Notes: a model not told the origin generated them from the letters alone. A stretch of DNA of 64,000 nucleotides from Adiantum capillus-veneris (GCA_014529385.2 CM043959.1:11813309-11877308); one strand, 5' to 3'. Shown: positions 35,926-47,460, counted from the first letter of the stretch. Made by a program: numbers and translations.

Positions 35926-38900
35926 TCAGGGACCATAATTACATCGGCACCAATCCCAACCAACTCGCCCCCTTATCCTTGATACAAAAGGTCCATTATC
36001 ATGTTCTTCAGAGATCTTGTAATTACCGATAGCCAAGATTTTCCCCCATCTAGATATACCCTCTGCTGACAACAAGGCACAAGTAGTCCTAGACAAATCC
36101 TCCGAATGTTGCTTGCACCCGAGCGTCCAAATGAGAACTTTGCTTTCTTGTATAATTTCTGCAAAGCTTGCCACCTCAAGACCTCCTTCAAACACACGGC
36201 GGTTCCTTGTCTGCCATACATTATGCAAGAAGAAGTACCTGACAATTTGAGTGCTGATGAGGATGGCAGGACCACCTGAATTCTTCCCTCCAAGGAATAG
36301 ATTAGTCTTGAAAAAACCAATTTTCCATGTTCTTTGGACCCATTTACATATCTTCCATGTGAGGCCCTTGATAGTTGGGCAATCCATGAAGAGGTGGGCC
36401 AGATCTTCACTAGCCAACCTGCACCCCAAGCATCGATTTGACCCAATCCCTCTTTCCTGAATCTTTACCCCCGTCGGTAGAGCACCTCAAATTACCTTCC
36501 ATAAAAATATCTTCACGTGCTGAGAAACCTTTGGCTTCCAGATGTTCTCCATTACTTGCTCCCACCTTTCCTCCGACCATTTTTTTTCCATATCTTGTTG
36601 AGGGTGCTAGACCAATCTTCTTTTGCATCATTGTATGGTAAATGTCTTTCGGATGGGGTTTCCCTAAGAGACTGCTTCCGGGCCATTTCCAGGCGTTCCA
36701 GTCAAACTCCGAATCATAGATAGGCATCAGTATATTGTCAAGCTCTTTCGTCACTTTATGGACCAGCAAGACCTCCAAGCTATTCAGTTGGAACTGGGTA
36801 ACCAGGAGATCAATGGCTTTCCAACTCTTGTTGTCATTGTCCCTGAAGTGCCCCAGTTGATTCAGACCGTTATTATTCAGCTTCCTGGTTGTCTCTATCC
36901 AATAGGGATTTGTGGCGGATCTACAACTTTGGAAAGCCAGGGGGACCAATGCAAAATGGAGTCCTTGAAGTATTTGGTTTTTTCCCCCCACTTTAAGACT
37001 CTTGCTGCTCTGTTGCATTTTCTTACCAATTCTCTTGAGCTGCCCCCCAGTCTTAGGGTAGTCCACGTCGGGGCTAACAGCTTGTCATGAACCTCGACCC
37101 CTCTCCACTTTCCACCTTTCGAACCAAGTTGAGCTGCATCTATCATGTCTTTGATCATGATAGCCCAAACTTGATCCTGTTTAGCCAAGGAAACAACAAA
37201 TTTGGCGCAGCAAGCTTGTGCATGGGCCACAAGGTTCAAAATTCCCAAGCCTCCTTGATTCACCGGCCGAGCAACCGATTCCCAACGGTCCCATTGCCAT
37301 GGCCTGGAGGATTTCGTGTTGTTTTTCCATAAAAACCTTTTCATTGGTTTTAAGAACTCTTTCTAGTGACACTTAGCCATCTTGAGAAGCGGGCTAGTAA
37401 AGGCAATATAAGGAAGCATAAAGGCATTTATCACTTTTATCCGACTTGGGAATGGAAGAAGAGCATACTCCCACCTACTCATTTTTGTTTTGATTTTTTC
37501 TAGCACCCACTGAAATCTTTGCTTGTGAGTTACGTCCACCCCCAAGGGGGCTCCCAGATGTCTGAAGATATTCCCTTTTGTGACAATCTTCCCCGACCAG
37601 TCAGAAGGGTCAAATGAGTCATTTTCCGATAGGGAGATCAGCCTTGACTTCTCTATATTTTACTGGGACCCTGAAGCTACTGAGAATATTTGTACAATCT
37701 CCAGAGCTTTCCTGATGACCTGGGGGCATGCCTTCAAGAAGAGGAGAGAATTGTCTGCAAAAATTTTTGCTAGGAGTTGGCTGTTTCCTGGCAAATCTAG
37801 GCCGTGCAACTCCCCTCGTTTCGCACTAGCTTCGAGCATTGTGATTAAAGGATGTGATCCTATGGCAAATAGCAGGGGGCCAGAGGACATCCCTGCTTAA
37901 TAGACCTTTTGATCTCAAAAGAGCCCACAATTCTATTGTTGAATAGGAGCTCTGACTGGCTCCCAGCTCCCAGTACAGTTACCAATCGACATAAGCGTGG
38001 CCCAAAGCCCAAAGCCCAAAGCTTCCATGACGGCTTCTATATATGTCCATGTTATTCTGTCATAAGCCTTATCCAGGTCCAGCTGTAGCAGTACACACTC
38101 TTGCTTTGTGACAGTTGCGTACTCAATGCCCACCATTGCTGCCAAGATGTTATCGTAAATGGACCTTCCTTTGATGAACCCATGCTGATGGGGAGAGATG
38201 ATCTTGGTTAGTACGGGGGCTAGTCTGAGGGCTACATCTTTAGCAATAAGTTTGTAGGCCACCGACATCATCGTTATAGGGCGCCAGTGTTTCAGTTGAG
38301 AACAACAGATCTGTTTGGGGATGGGTTTGATAAGCCCCCTCTTTACACTTATCTCCAACCTTGTGATTGGGACCTTGAGATCGTCCCAAAATTCTCTATA
38401 GAATTCCACCGTCATCCCATTCCAACCAGGCGACTTTTCCTTGCCAAGGGCTTGCAATGCTAGTGAACATTCATCCTCGGAAAATGACCTTTCCAAGAAA
38501 TTAGCTTCCGAGCTTCTTGACACTCTGAACTAAGGACCCTCTGGCTTCTTACACTTCTTGGGACGGAGTTTCTGGACGTCCAATGATTTGACTAAGATAG
38601 CTCAGCATCAGTCCATCCATCTCATCCTCGTTATGAACTGTTGTCCCTTTCTCATCATCGAGCGAGCGGACGTAGCCTCGGCTCCTCTTGATTTTTAAAG
38701 CCCTAAAGAAATGCACTTGATTAGAGGCTTCAGGTTGAAGGGCAGTCTCCCTAGAGAGAAGCCTTGCCTTTTTTATATCTTCTAACTGCTCATCAGCTAG
38801 GTTAGATTTGGCCTCAAGCCATCGTTTGTGCTCATCCTCAGTAGCAAGCCCCTTGGCTTTTCTGGAGGTAAGCAATTGTACCTCCGCAGTAAGATGTTGC

Positions 38901-39854
38901 AGGTGTGCCTCCCTAACTTTCTTGATTCGGGGGCCCGAGGTTTTGATTGCTTTCTGAATGCTCCGAGCAAAGAGGTCCCATGCCTTGTGTTTGTTGAGGT
39001 CGACATCTTTTTTGAGCTTACCTAGTGCTTTCTTGGTTAGATTCCTGAAAAGAGGGTCTTTGAATAGGTGTGCCCCTGTTACTAACAGTTTTTTTCCACC
39101 TCTTGGGGTCTGCTCCTCCCCTTTATTCTTCTTAAAATGTATGTGCAGAGGTATGTGATCTGAAAGGCTTTTTGTTGGGACTACCTTCATCTCCATCAAC
39201 GATGGTATCCAGTCAGCTTGGTGTGAGCAAAGCATCTGTCCAGCCTGCAGGGAGTGCGGGCATACTGGAGGCTTGTGTAGGTGAACCCAGGCATGCTGTT
39301 CCATGGGCCGATTTCCCATAAGTCAATCATCGCCCATTTTTCACACAAACTTTTCCATTTAGACCTTTCCAAGCCAGCCAGCATACTAGAGGATCATGTT
39401 CTATCCCTGCTCTTTTCTACCATATTGAAGTCGCCAACCAACATCCATTCACCTTCAATAGGAGTATCTCTAAGATGCATCCACAGTTTAGCTCTCTCTT
39501 TTACATTGCAAGGGCCGTGCACATTCACAATGGTGAAGGGATGCCCTTCCCATTTGATTCTAATCCCCAAGATTATGCCGGATGGGTGGTTTAGAACCAG
39601 CTTCGGCTCCAATTCTCTGTCCACAATGCTGAGGAGCCACTAAAACCGTTACTTCCTTCTCCATAGAATACTAGTTTCTTTCCTAGCGCCTGCTTTCTCT
39701 TTCTATGGGCATCTAAGTGGTGTTCCTGGATGGCCCAGTAGTTGACTGCCTTCTCCTTTTGTATGTCCTCCCAGAATAGGATACTCTTCTTACAGGTTTT
39801 CTTTACGTTCCAAGATAGGATAGTGAGAGACTCCATCATTAATAAGAGGTTCAT
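35926..39854 (-). pseudogene. LINE ORF2: endonuclease, reverse transcriptase, zinc-binding end (broken)
   Basis: Endonuclease (EEP): ILSWNVKK and AIQEHHL (39854-39591), then NVHGP and VGDFNM (39624-39394), then SDHIPLHIHFK near 39160. RT: LGKEKSPGWNGMTVEFYREF, LKHWRPITMMSVAYKL, QHGFIKGRSI and LQLDLDKAYDR (38523-37933). The catalytic box reads FADN rather than FADD (37750-37761). A late RT/linker follows (37545-36895, NQGGLGILNL), and the RT-associated zinc-binding motif at the end (EDLAHLFMDCP, 36429-36360). At least five frame breaks. The ATG at 39854 overlaps the ORF1 stop. Confidence 0.88.
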
Positions 39855-41592
39855 TGAGAAAGAGGAACGAATTCTTCAGCATCCGAATCATTCCCCCCCC
39901 CCCCCCCCCCCCCCCTCTCCTTGGTCTCAGGAGAATCCGGGGGTTCGAATTCTAGGGATTTCTTTTCCTGTAGTGCTGCAAATGGATTGTGCAGTGGGAC
40001 TATAAACCCCCCTCCTTTTAATGGGGTGGAAGACGGACTAGAACCTTTTACCTCAAGTGTTCTCATGACTTGAAGTACTCTGGAGTCTCTTGCCACTGCC
40101 TTCACCCTTTTGGCTCTTTTCAGAACAGGGACTTGAACAGCCATCCCCATTGTCACTGTCATAAATTTCGGGATAGCCGCGGGAATAATGATCTTATTAT
40201 TATTGCATGCACCTTCAAAAATTCGTTGTATGGGAATTGATTCCTCCACGGTCTTTTCCTGCATTTTCACATCAATCATACCTTCTTTATCCTTCTCTGC
40301 ATTTGCTCCTTCGTTACTCCCTCCTTGCTTCTTCAACCCTTCCATCTGGGTTTCCATTTCACTGGTGGCCTGTGCTGACGGAGCTATAGTACCCTTAGAT
40401 TTCAAGGGGCAATCCTTGGCGAACTGTCCAAACTTGTTGCATTCAAAACATGCTCCAAAGTATATTCCAAAGTTGAGCGGAATAGTAACAAGCCCAGCTC
40501 CGACATTGATTACCATGCTCTTAGGTGGCGTTTTAGACACAACCCATCCTATACAAACCCTGTTTGAGGTTCTGCCAAATCCTCTCTTGCTAGGTATAAA
40601 TAAGGGAGTGCCGAGTTGACTAGCGAGCATCCTGAGATTATCCCACAACCAGCTAGGAAGTCCCACAAACTCCACCCAAACCGGATGGAACCCTTGTAGA
40701 GATTCAGCCGAGTCGAACATTGGCTCCCAAGGCATCACATAGACCGTAGTTCTATTAAATACTAGGGGCCCTTTGTCGAGGATCTTTTCCACATCGGAGG
40801 CCTCTTTGAATCTCACTGAACAAAACCTTTTAGCTAGGTAAAAAGTACTTCAACTGCTTCTCCATGGCCAAGAATTTGAGGGCCCTGAAGCCATTGAATC
40901 ATCTCAAACTTGTTTGGGATTCTTCCATTGAACCCAAAAACCAGCGTTAGCTGAGCTTGCCTGGCTAACTTTTTATGATAAGCGTTGGTGGAATCGCTAC
41001 AATAATAGCCTCGACAACCTCCACCTGCTGTGGCAAGGACTTTCTTAAACTAGGATAGGCCCGATCTGCCAACCCGTCTTCAACCCGCCCACTGTGGTCT
41101 GTTTGGGAGCACGTTCTTTTGTTGTTGTTAGGACCGGCCTCAATCATTTTATTGACTTCCATGAGCTCTTGCTAAAGTCCTAACTCTTGTATCCTGCAGT
41201 TTTTTGAAATCCCCTTCACTCGACACCCCTTTTGCTGCGCCTTTTTCTGAATCCTTATAGTTAGGCCCCTTGAGTATGCTAGCAAACGAGATGCCTGGCC
41301 TCCGTGCTAGAGATGCATTTGACGCTTTATTCACGTTCGTACAGATGGGACCCTGAGAGACCCCGTCTTTGAAAGTTTTTACCTCGAATTTGAACCTTTG
41401 AGCAGAGGCCATTTTGTCCCTTGTTTCCTCCAAAGAAACTTTTTCGATCGAGACAGTTTTGTCCTTTTCGATCGATACCGCTTTTGGCGAATTGGGGCTC
41501 GACATTGTCGCATCCTCCAACGGTCTCACGGCTGAGCCATCACCTTCATCCATCGGCACAGCAAGCTCGGGTATTTTACTTGCCGCTAGCAT
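39851..41592 (-). pseudogene. LINE ORF1: DUF4283 and zinc-knuckle nucleic-acid-binding protein (broken)
   Basis: It begins near 41592 (start MLAASKIPELAVPM) with a Ser/Glu/Lys-rich segment. Frame shifts occur near 41155 and about 40960. The 40816-39851 part carries the DUF4283 end (TVYVMPWEPMFD, PVWVEFVGLPSWLWD) and then CFECNKFGQFAKDC. This is a CCHC-type knuckle in which the His reads Gln. The C-terminus has a poly-Gly run coded by the 23-bp G tract (39893-39915). ORF1 proteins of plant L1 elements coat LINE RNA. Confidence 0.85.
39893..39915. repeat. Poly(C)/(G) homopolymer, 23 bp, inside LINE ORF1
   Basis: On the coding strand it is a G run encoding Gly near the ORF1 C-terminus, about 40 bp before the ORF1/ORF2 overlap. 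Its length controls the frame. Confidence 0.9.
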
Positions 41593-42047
41593 TTTAAAAA
41601 ATATCGGATTCCATCCTCAAGTGACTTGGTTAACCTCGAGCCCCACGGAGCAACAAAGCTTTCAAGCTCTTAAGCCAACAACAATACCTTTACTAACTTG
41701 TCAATTCCAATCAAAGGCAAGAACAACGATTATTTTAGGTAGCGGATAACGATTCTTAACTTGGGAGCAAGAGAAGCGATTATTTTAGAAGGCCTATGAC
41801 GATTATTAGCTTGGGAGAATCGCAATTATTTAGTGTGTGCTTCAGCTCGTGAGCCAAACCTTCACCCTTCACCACGCCCGCGCCTGAGCAGAGCTCTGCC
41901 TGCGTGTGCCTACAGCTTGCAACTCTCCGCGACTGCCTGTGCTAACCCTCAGAACGTCCAGAAACCCTGCCGCGGCTCACGAAGCAGGAAGCCCTAGTGT
42001 CCATCTCTGTCGCGCTTCGAGATTTTGAGCTCTGTTGCTTAAGATGC
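41593..42047 (-). promoter_or_regulatory. LINE 5' UTR with 50-bp tandem monomers
   Basis: Between the target duplication and ORF1. 41718-41767 and 41768-41817 are two 50-bp direct repeats (CGATTATTTTAG core, TTGGGAG end), with a third partial copy to about 41833. The part nearest the 5' end (41880-42040) is GC-rich. Its position resembles the internal promoter of L1 elements. Confidence 0.65.
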
Positions 42048-42064
42048 TGTAACTAGGGAATCCT

Positions 42065-42479
42065 AAAGGTTTAGAGCTAGTTCACATGAGAGGTTGGTTG
42101 GCAACTTGATTTTGTGAGTTCTCATGGAAGGTATCTAAAAACGTGAGAGAGTGGGAGAGATTTCTTTTTTAAGGAAAATGAATGGGAAAAGTAAGTGAGA
42201 ATAGAGAGAAGTGGAAAAAAGAGACAACTTTTGTCTCTTTGTCTTCACTTGTGGTTGCCATCTTGCTCCACCCCTTGGGCATGGAGCCGTTTGGGAACTT
42301 GTTGGCAACTTGTTGCCAACTATTTAGTGGAAACACTCCATGTGAAACCAAAAAATTGGCAACATATTGCCAACATTTTGAAAATCAAACCCTCATGAGA
42401 ACTGGCTCTTAGCAATGTCGCAAGTTCCCTTCCCCATTCACCACCGAATTGAACCAATTTGCTCCAAGTCCCCCGGAAG
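42065..42479. other. Unassigned stretch between LINE and MITE
   Basis: GCAACTTGTTGCCAAC-type words recur (42095, 42300 and 42355). No gene. Confidence 0.5.
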
Positions 42480-42482
42480 TAA

Positions 42483-42806
42483 GGCCCTTGTCACACTAGG
42501 GCACCCAAAGCTTGGCCAAGCAGATGTGGCGCCCCCTCAATTGTTTGCGAAAAGCTAATTTGGGGCTAAACGTTTTGTCAGATGGCCGGCCTCACGAGCT
42601 CGGCCAACTCTCAAAAAGTAGCACAGGAGTGCATGCGACAAGACTTGACCCTGGACGTCAACATGAGAAGTTGGGAGATCACCATCTGGGCTGCGGGCAT
42701 TGGTTGCATTTGAAGGCCATCTTTTATCCTATGGCCAATTGTGACACGAACTGGGCGCCCACCCTACAAATCCGAGCTCGGCAGGCGGCCCAGTGTGACA
42801 GGGGCC
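42483..42806. mobile_element. MITE-like inverted-repeat element
   Basis: The left end GGCCCTTGTCACACTAGGGC (42483) and the reverse complement of the right end (GGCCCCTGTCACACTGGGCC, ending at 42806) agree at about 16-17 of 20 positions. Both sides are flanked by TAA (42480-42482 and 42807-42809). The 324-bp length, lack of coding capacity and TAA duplication fit a Tourist/PIF-Harbinger-type MITE. A 3-bp duplication is weak evidence on its own, so the superfamily is tentative. Confidence 0.6.
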
Positions 42807-42809
42807 TAA

Positions 42810-43993
42810 GATAACTGCTTCGACCACCCAATGAGCAAAGGAGCTTTAAAAACTAGCATATTAGATGTGAAATTTGCAGTCAGCTAAAGTCTTTCTGATA
42901 GACCAAGCGCCACCAACACACACGCGCGCGCTCACTTTCACTGCACAACTTTCTTTTGCAAAGATTGCTCCCTTTCAAGCGTCTCTGGACGCAGCCTCTG
43001 CATTTTATCTCGGTATAGAGTTGCTGTCTGTGACAGCAAGATGCATAGTAAGAGAAAAATGATTAGCGGTCAATGCGTAGCTCTAGCCAAATCTCATGAT
43101 GCAAGTGGTCTTTGAGGCTGCCAGCCGTGGCAGCTTTTTGGCTTTTCCTGAAGCTTCGTCAGAAGCAGTGCTGCTCTGCATTCTTGAGGAAGAGCAAATG
43201 TATAGTGACAAGACCAAAGCACACTTTCATCGTGTAATCACCCTCGCACAGAAAGCTCAAGGTGGTGTGGTGTCACTAGATATAATTCACATAGTAAAGA
43301 ACAGACAATCACATCAACAGCAACCCACAGACGATGCAAAAGTTCTTATGGCCGAGGCAGCTACCAACTTTTGCTTGCTCAAAGTTTGCCAAGGTTCCAA
43401 ATCAACCTCATGTCAGTCCACCATAATCTACCCTCAGATATATTAGTCATGCACCATACCCAGCTTCACGTTAATGACTAGACATACTTACGTTTACGGC
43501 AGAAAAGGCCCACAATTTGGCTCGAAGACGCAACAAAGCACAACTCTCAGATGGCTAGAGAATCATGCCTCCAAATGAAGGACTGTAAGTACCCTACAAC
43601 ACTCCACAACATTCTAAAACTACAATGCCTACTCTTTTGAAAACTCCTCAAAGAAAAGAGAAATCTCAACATTGACAGGCGTTAACCAGGGTTTAACAGA
43701 CTTAAAGGCACTATGCTTAATCTTTGCATACACAAAAATCGAAAATCTCAGCATTGCCACCGACTCAAAGGCAAACCCAGCACGGTTAACACAAAAGCTG
43801 CGACAACTATTGGTCATAAATGCTCAACTCAAAAATGTGAAAAAATTGCATACAAGTAAAGAATGCAGCAGATTACTGTAAGATAGCTATTCATCACCTC
43901 CAGTCTACATTGTATTTGTGAGGTCATCTCTCTTATATTAGCATAGAAACAAATGCTTGATTGCCTCTAATGGAGCAAGCATGATTAACACCT
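42810..43993. other. 3' flank of the dehydrogenase gene, including its 3' UTR
   Basis: No other gene is recognised. The frame at 43096-43446 (plus) has no known motif. The 3' UTR of the minus-strand gene must lie in roughly 43650-43993; AATACA and AATATA words near 43905-43940 are weak poly(A)-signal candidates. No exact end can be placed. Confidence 0.5.
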
Positions 43994-45442
43994 TCAAGAT
44001 GGAGGAGCTGCAGGAAGGTCCTTAACCCAAGGATCAAGAGGCTTTCCAACTGAGTAGACAATAAAGCCAATTTTGCGCAACTCCTCAACATTGATCACAT
44101 TGCGCCCGTCAAATATGAAAGCAGGCTTCTGCATTCCATCATAAATTCTCTTGTAATCCAGCTTCTTAAATTCATCCCATTCAGTTAAGATGCATACACC
44201 ATGTGCATTCTTAGTAGCCTCATATGCGTCCCATACAACATCTACCTGCTTTGTGGTGGTAGGACTCATCGGCTGCAGATGCTGAGGGTGATCCCAATCA
44301 AACTTATTCATAGCTAGATCACGCATAATTTGATCAGCGGTCACCTGTGGGTCATACACACTAAGTTGCGCCTTGTCACCAAGTAGACCATGACAGACAT
44401 CAATAGCTGCTGTTTCCCTTGTGTCACCTGTATCCTTCTTGAAAGCAAATCCAAGAATTGCAATTTTTTTCCCAGATACCGTATTGAACATAGAGGATAC
44501 AACACGCTTCACAAATCGAGACTTCTGGTAGTCATTGATCTGCACAACCTGCTTCCAATAATTCGCAACCTCAGTCAGGCCGTTGCATTCACAAATGTAA
44601 ACCAAGTTCAGAATGTCTTTCTGGAAGCAGGATCCACCAAAACCAACACTGGCATTCAAAAACTTGGGGCCAATTCTGGAATCTTTGCCAACAGCATATG
44701 CAACTTCAGCAACATCAGCCCCAGTTGCTTCACAAAGGGCAGACATGGCATTGACAGACGAAATTCTTTGTGCCAGAATAGCATTAGCTGCCAACTTTGA
44801 GAGCTCAGCAGACCATAAATTCATTGTGATGATTTGATCTTCAGGAACCCAATGAGCATACACAGCCTTGAGTGTCTCAACAGCTTTCCGGCCCTCTGGA
44901 GTCTCTCGCCCACCTATGAGGACCCGATCTGGCTTGGCAAGATCTTCCATAGCCGTACCCTCTGCAAGGAACTCTGGATTCGACAAAATCTGAAAGTTGA
45001 TCCCTTTATTGTTGTGTGTAAGAATCTTCTCAATAGCTTCTGCAGTCTTGACTGGGACAGTGGATTTTTCAACCACAATCTTGTCTGACTTGGACACATC
45101 AGCAATCATACGAGCAGCACTCTCCCAGTAGGTCAGATCGGCTGCCTTACCGGCTCCCAGACCCCTTGTCTTGGTAGGGGTGTTCACAGAAACAAACACA
45201 ATATCTGCCTCAGCAACATGCTTCTCTACATCAGCACTAAAAAAAAGATTTCTACCCCTGCAGGCCTTGACAACTTCATCCAGGCCTGGCTCAAAGATCG
45301 GGAGCCTATCACTGTTCCAAGCATTGATTCGGGCCACTGCAATATCCACCACAACTACCTCAATCTTGGGGCACTTAAAGGCAATCATGGCCATAGTAGG
45401 GCCGCCAACATAGCCAGCCCCAATACAGCAGATCTTCACCAT
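43994..45442 (-). CDS. UGD: UDP-glucose 6-dehydrogenase
   Basis: A 482-residue, uninterrupted coding region, the usual plant length. The enzyme oxidises UDP-glucose to UDP-glucuronate in the cytosol with two NAD+, feeding pectin and hemicellulose sugars. The N-terminal Rossmann motif GAGYVGG is at residues 8-14. The [10 protein letters not shown] substrate-site segment is at 155-164. Lys216 and Asn220 lie in the ELSKLAAN helix. The catalytic Cys272 lies in [10 protein letters not shown], and the C-terminal UDP-binding domain is complete. The start at 45442 matches plant relatives and has a good context (GTAGCCATGG). The frame is open a further 26 codons upstream, but that stretch contains the 5'-UTR intron's acceptor. 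The coding region has no introns, as in other plant UGD genes. All key residues are intact, so it is probably functional. Confidence 0.97.
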   Translation of the reverse strand: MVKICCIGAGYVGGPTMAMIAFKCPKIEVVVVDIAVARINAWNSDRLPIFEPGLDEVVKACRGRNLFFSADVEKHVAEADIVFVSVNTPTKTRGLGAGKAADLTYWESAARMIADVSKSDKIVVEKSTVPVKTAEAIEKILTHNNKGINFQILSNPEFLAEGTAMEDLAKPDRVLIGGRETPEGRKAVETLKAVYAHWVPEDQIITMNLWSAELSKLAANAILAQRISSVNAMSALCEATGADVAEVAYAVGKDSRIGPKFLNASVGFGGSCFQKDILNLVYICECNGLTEVANYWKQVVQINDYQKSRFVKRVVSSMFNTVSGKKIAILGFAFKKDTGDTRETAAIDVCHGLLGDKAQLSVYDPQVTADQIMRDLAMNKFDWDHPQHLQPMSPTTTKQVDVVWDAYEATKNAHGVCILTEWDEFKKLDYKRIYDGMQKPAFIFDGRNVINVEELRKIGFIVYSVGKPLDPWVKDLPAAPPS

Positions 45443-45455
45443 GGCTACAGCAAGA

Positions 45456-46121
45456 CTGCATTCACAACACGCAGTTAGTACAAGGGAAATGAACAACACG
45501 CAGTTTTTCTTTAGCGTCACATTGAACTAGCACAACAATGCAGAGCTTCACAAAGATCCAGTCTAGTTGAGGAAGAAACAGACCTAAACGAAGAAGACTA
45601 TGCATACTGGAACCGGTAAAACATGAAAGGCAGCTTTGACAACGTTATCAAAAAAGAGAACATGCATTGAAGTTTCAAGAGCTGACAGGAAGCCCTCGAG
45701 ACTACCTGAAAGTGTGAGATCTCTTTCTGTGTCAAAGATCTTGGCGATTTAACCATTAAATAGAAGTAGTAAACTCTGGCATGCTGCTTAGAGGACATTG
45801 AACACACTTGCACTTACAGATCTAGCACGATACATTATTCGTGCAATGATGAAATGCAGCAGAAATACGTTCAAGCTACAAAATGCGGCTCAAACGCGCA
45901 CCCATATCCAACATATTAAGCAGATCGCCCATAAAAGCGCAATCTCCATAAAAATGAGGACCGACAAGGTGCGAATCAAGCACAGAGGAAGGTGTCGCCA
46001 TGAAGTCAAGACAATTAAAATGCTAATCAAATGAGGACGAAATGCTAAGTTTTCAATCAGATGTGGACCACGAACGGAAATCCTGCACGGAAACAAACAA
46101 CAACGCGAGGGAAGGCGATAC
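45456..46121 (-). other. UGD: 5'-UTR intron of the dehydrogenase gene
   Basis: Minus strand: donor ATTTCAG|GTATCG at 46122/46121 and acceptor GAATGCAG|TC ending at 45456, giving 666 nt. A perfect plant branch-point-like TACTAAC lies about 18 nt upstream of the acceptor AG. Exon 2 then begins 13 nt before the ATG. A 5'-UTR intron is known in plant UGD genes and often raises expression. Confidence 0.8.
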
Positions 46122-46159
46122 CTGAAATGGCAGAGAAGAAAACGCAGGAGAGGGAGAGG

Positions 46160-46191
<32 letters not shown>

Positions 46192-46235
46192 TGGAAAGCT
46201 TCGGCTCTCTTGACCTGGAGACCAAGAAAGAGCTC
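46122..46235 (-). other. UGD: Non-coding exon 1 of the dehydrogenase gene with CT-rich leader
   Basis: Between the probable transcript start and the donor, the minus strand reads CT-rich (CTCTCTTTCTCTCTCTC...; plus strand (AG)n at 46151-46182). CT-rich leaders are frequent in highly expressed plant genes. The upstream edge is an estimate. Confidence 0.55.
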
Positions 46236-46300
46236 GCTCTAGATATCATTGGTCCTTTTAAATCGATTAAAAGTTAATTTATGAGCCCAAGTTCTAGCCA
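46236..46300 (-). promoter_or_regulatory. UGD: Putative core promoter of the dehydrogenase gene
   Basis: Minus strand upstream of exon 1: TTTAAAAGGACCAATGATATC (about 46240-46261) gives a TATA-like TTTAAAAG and a CCAAT word. The spacing to the CT-rich leader is plausible but the match is weak. Confidence 0.3.
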
Positions 46301-46576
46301 ATCTCGTCGTCGGCCATAGGTTTCTAGATCTACGATTGCTTGGTTACAGGAAACCAAAGTAGTTAAGCCTTGTGCCACCATGACAATGTTAGGTCCTATA
46401 GGGAAATGTGATGAATCCACAAAGGGATCTAAGCCCAAAACTTTGTGAAAAGGTTTGGTTTTCTAGTCCTAATTATACCCACTAGTAAAACTGAGGCATG
46501 GCCCCTCTTACCCTCAAACCTCTTACTATTGACAAATTTCATAAAAGAAGATCAAGAAAAGTGAAGCTCTCCCCTC

Positions 46577-46783
46577 CCTCTCTCTCTCTCTCTCTCTCTC
46601 ACGCACGCACACACGTATGCGTGCGTATTGTATTCTTCGTGTGTGTTGGGAGTTGGTGCCTGCTCATTGTCTTGTTGGCCAAGCTATGCTCCACTAATGA
46701 GGATAACACGATAATGTCTTTTTCCATCCTAGCAACTGCTCCACTATCACCTCCGTCCCGTGCTCTCTTCATCCCAAACCTAA

Positions 46784-46829
<46 letters not shown>

Positions 46830-47010
46830 CATGTTGAGTGTCCGCGTTGCCATCGTATGTGCTACTCAAGTTACTCATTGTCTTACTGCCAGAGCTCTCC
46901 TTCTCTTATATGGATGATGATCATCACGTCGATGACGTCTCCTGACGTCCAACTACTCATGTAGTCCAGCTGCCCTTGTCACCTACTCTCCTCACCCTGA
47001 ACTTGAAGAG

Positions 47011-47072
<62 letters not shown>

Positions 47073-47263
47073 ACTTAACATGTTGTGAGTCAGTACCGCC
47101 ATTGTTTTGCTAAGCTTGCTCATCATCCTAGTGATGAAGCTCCCCTCTTCTCATGATGAGGATGATGATGATCATATCGAAGACATCTCATACCACATAG
47201 TTGCTCCTCTCGTTGTCTCCGTTCCTCGCTCTTCTCAGCCTAATGACCGGCTTGAAGAGCAAT

Positions 47264-47346
<83 letters not shown>
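46577..47346. repeat. Tandem ~200-260-bp units each ending in a (CT)n array
   Basis: CT arrays at 46577-46600, 46792-46825, 47011-47070 and 47264-47346 are separated by spacers that resemble one another. Each spacer begins with a GTTG...GAGT...CGCCATTGT/GCCATCGT-like stretch, then a (G)AAGCTTGCTC or AAGCTATGCTC word, then a GATGAGGATGATGATC-like part. The similarity is degenerate. Confidence 0.6.
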
Positions 47347-47349
<3 letters not shown>

Positions 47350-47460
47350 TCGTGCACCTTGGCTTGTTGCCGTTGAGTTGCTAGCCTACCCTGGTTCACC
47401 ATGCCATAGCTGGCACCCCACAACTTGCTACGGCACTACGACGGTTGACCCCAGCAGTCC

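Larger units (their letters stand above)
35830..42047 (-). mobile_element. Full-length L1-type LINE, mutated
   Basis: A minus-strand element of about 6.2 kb with ORF1, ORF2 and a short poly(A) tail (seen as a T run at about 35829-35838). Its outer ends are flanked by an identical 17-bp direct repeat, TGTAACTAGGGAATCCT, at 35813-35829 and 42048-42064. That is the long target duplication expected from target-primed reverse transcription. The 5' UTR is present, so the insertion was not 5'-truncated. Stops and frameshifts in both ORFs make this copy inactive. Confidence 0.92.

Noticed and set aside
39281-40619. Plus-strand frames opposite the LINE (for example 39281-39643 and 40188-40619)
   Set aside because: They are antisense shadows of LINE ORF1/ORF2 coding sequence.
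45443-45520. 26-residue N-terminal extension of the dehydrogenase (start at 45520), which would look like a signal peptide
   Set aside because: The stretch holds TACTAAC and a TGCAG acceptor, so it is the end of a 5'-UTR intron. The family start is the GAGYVGG-proximal Met at 45442.
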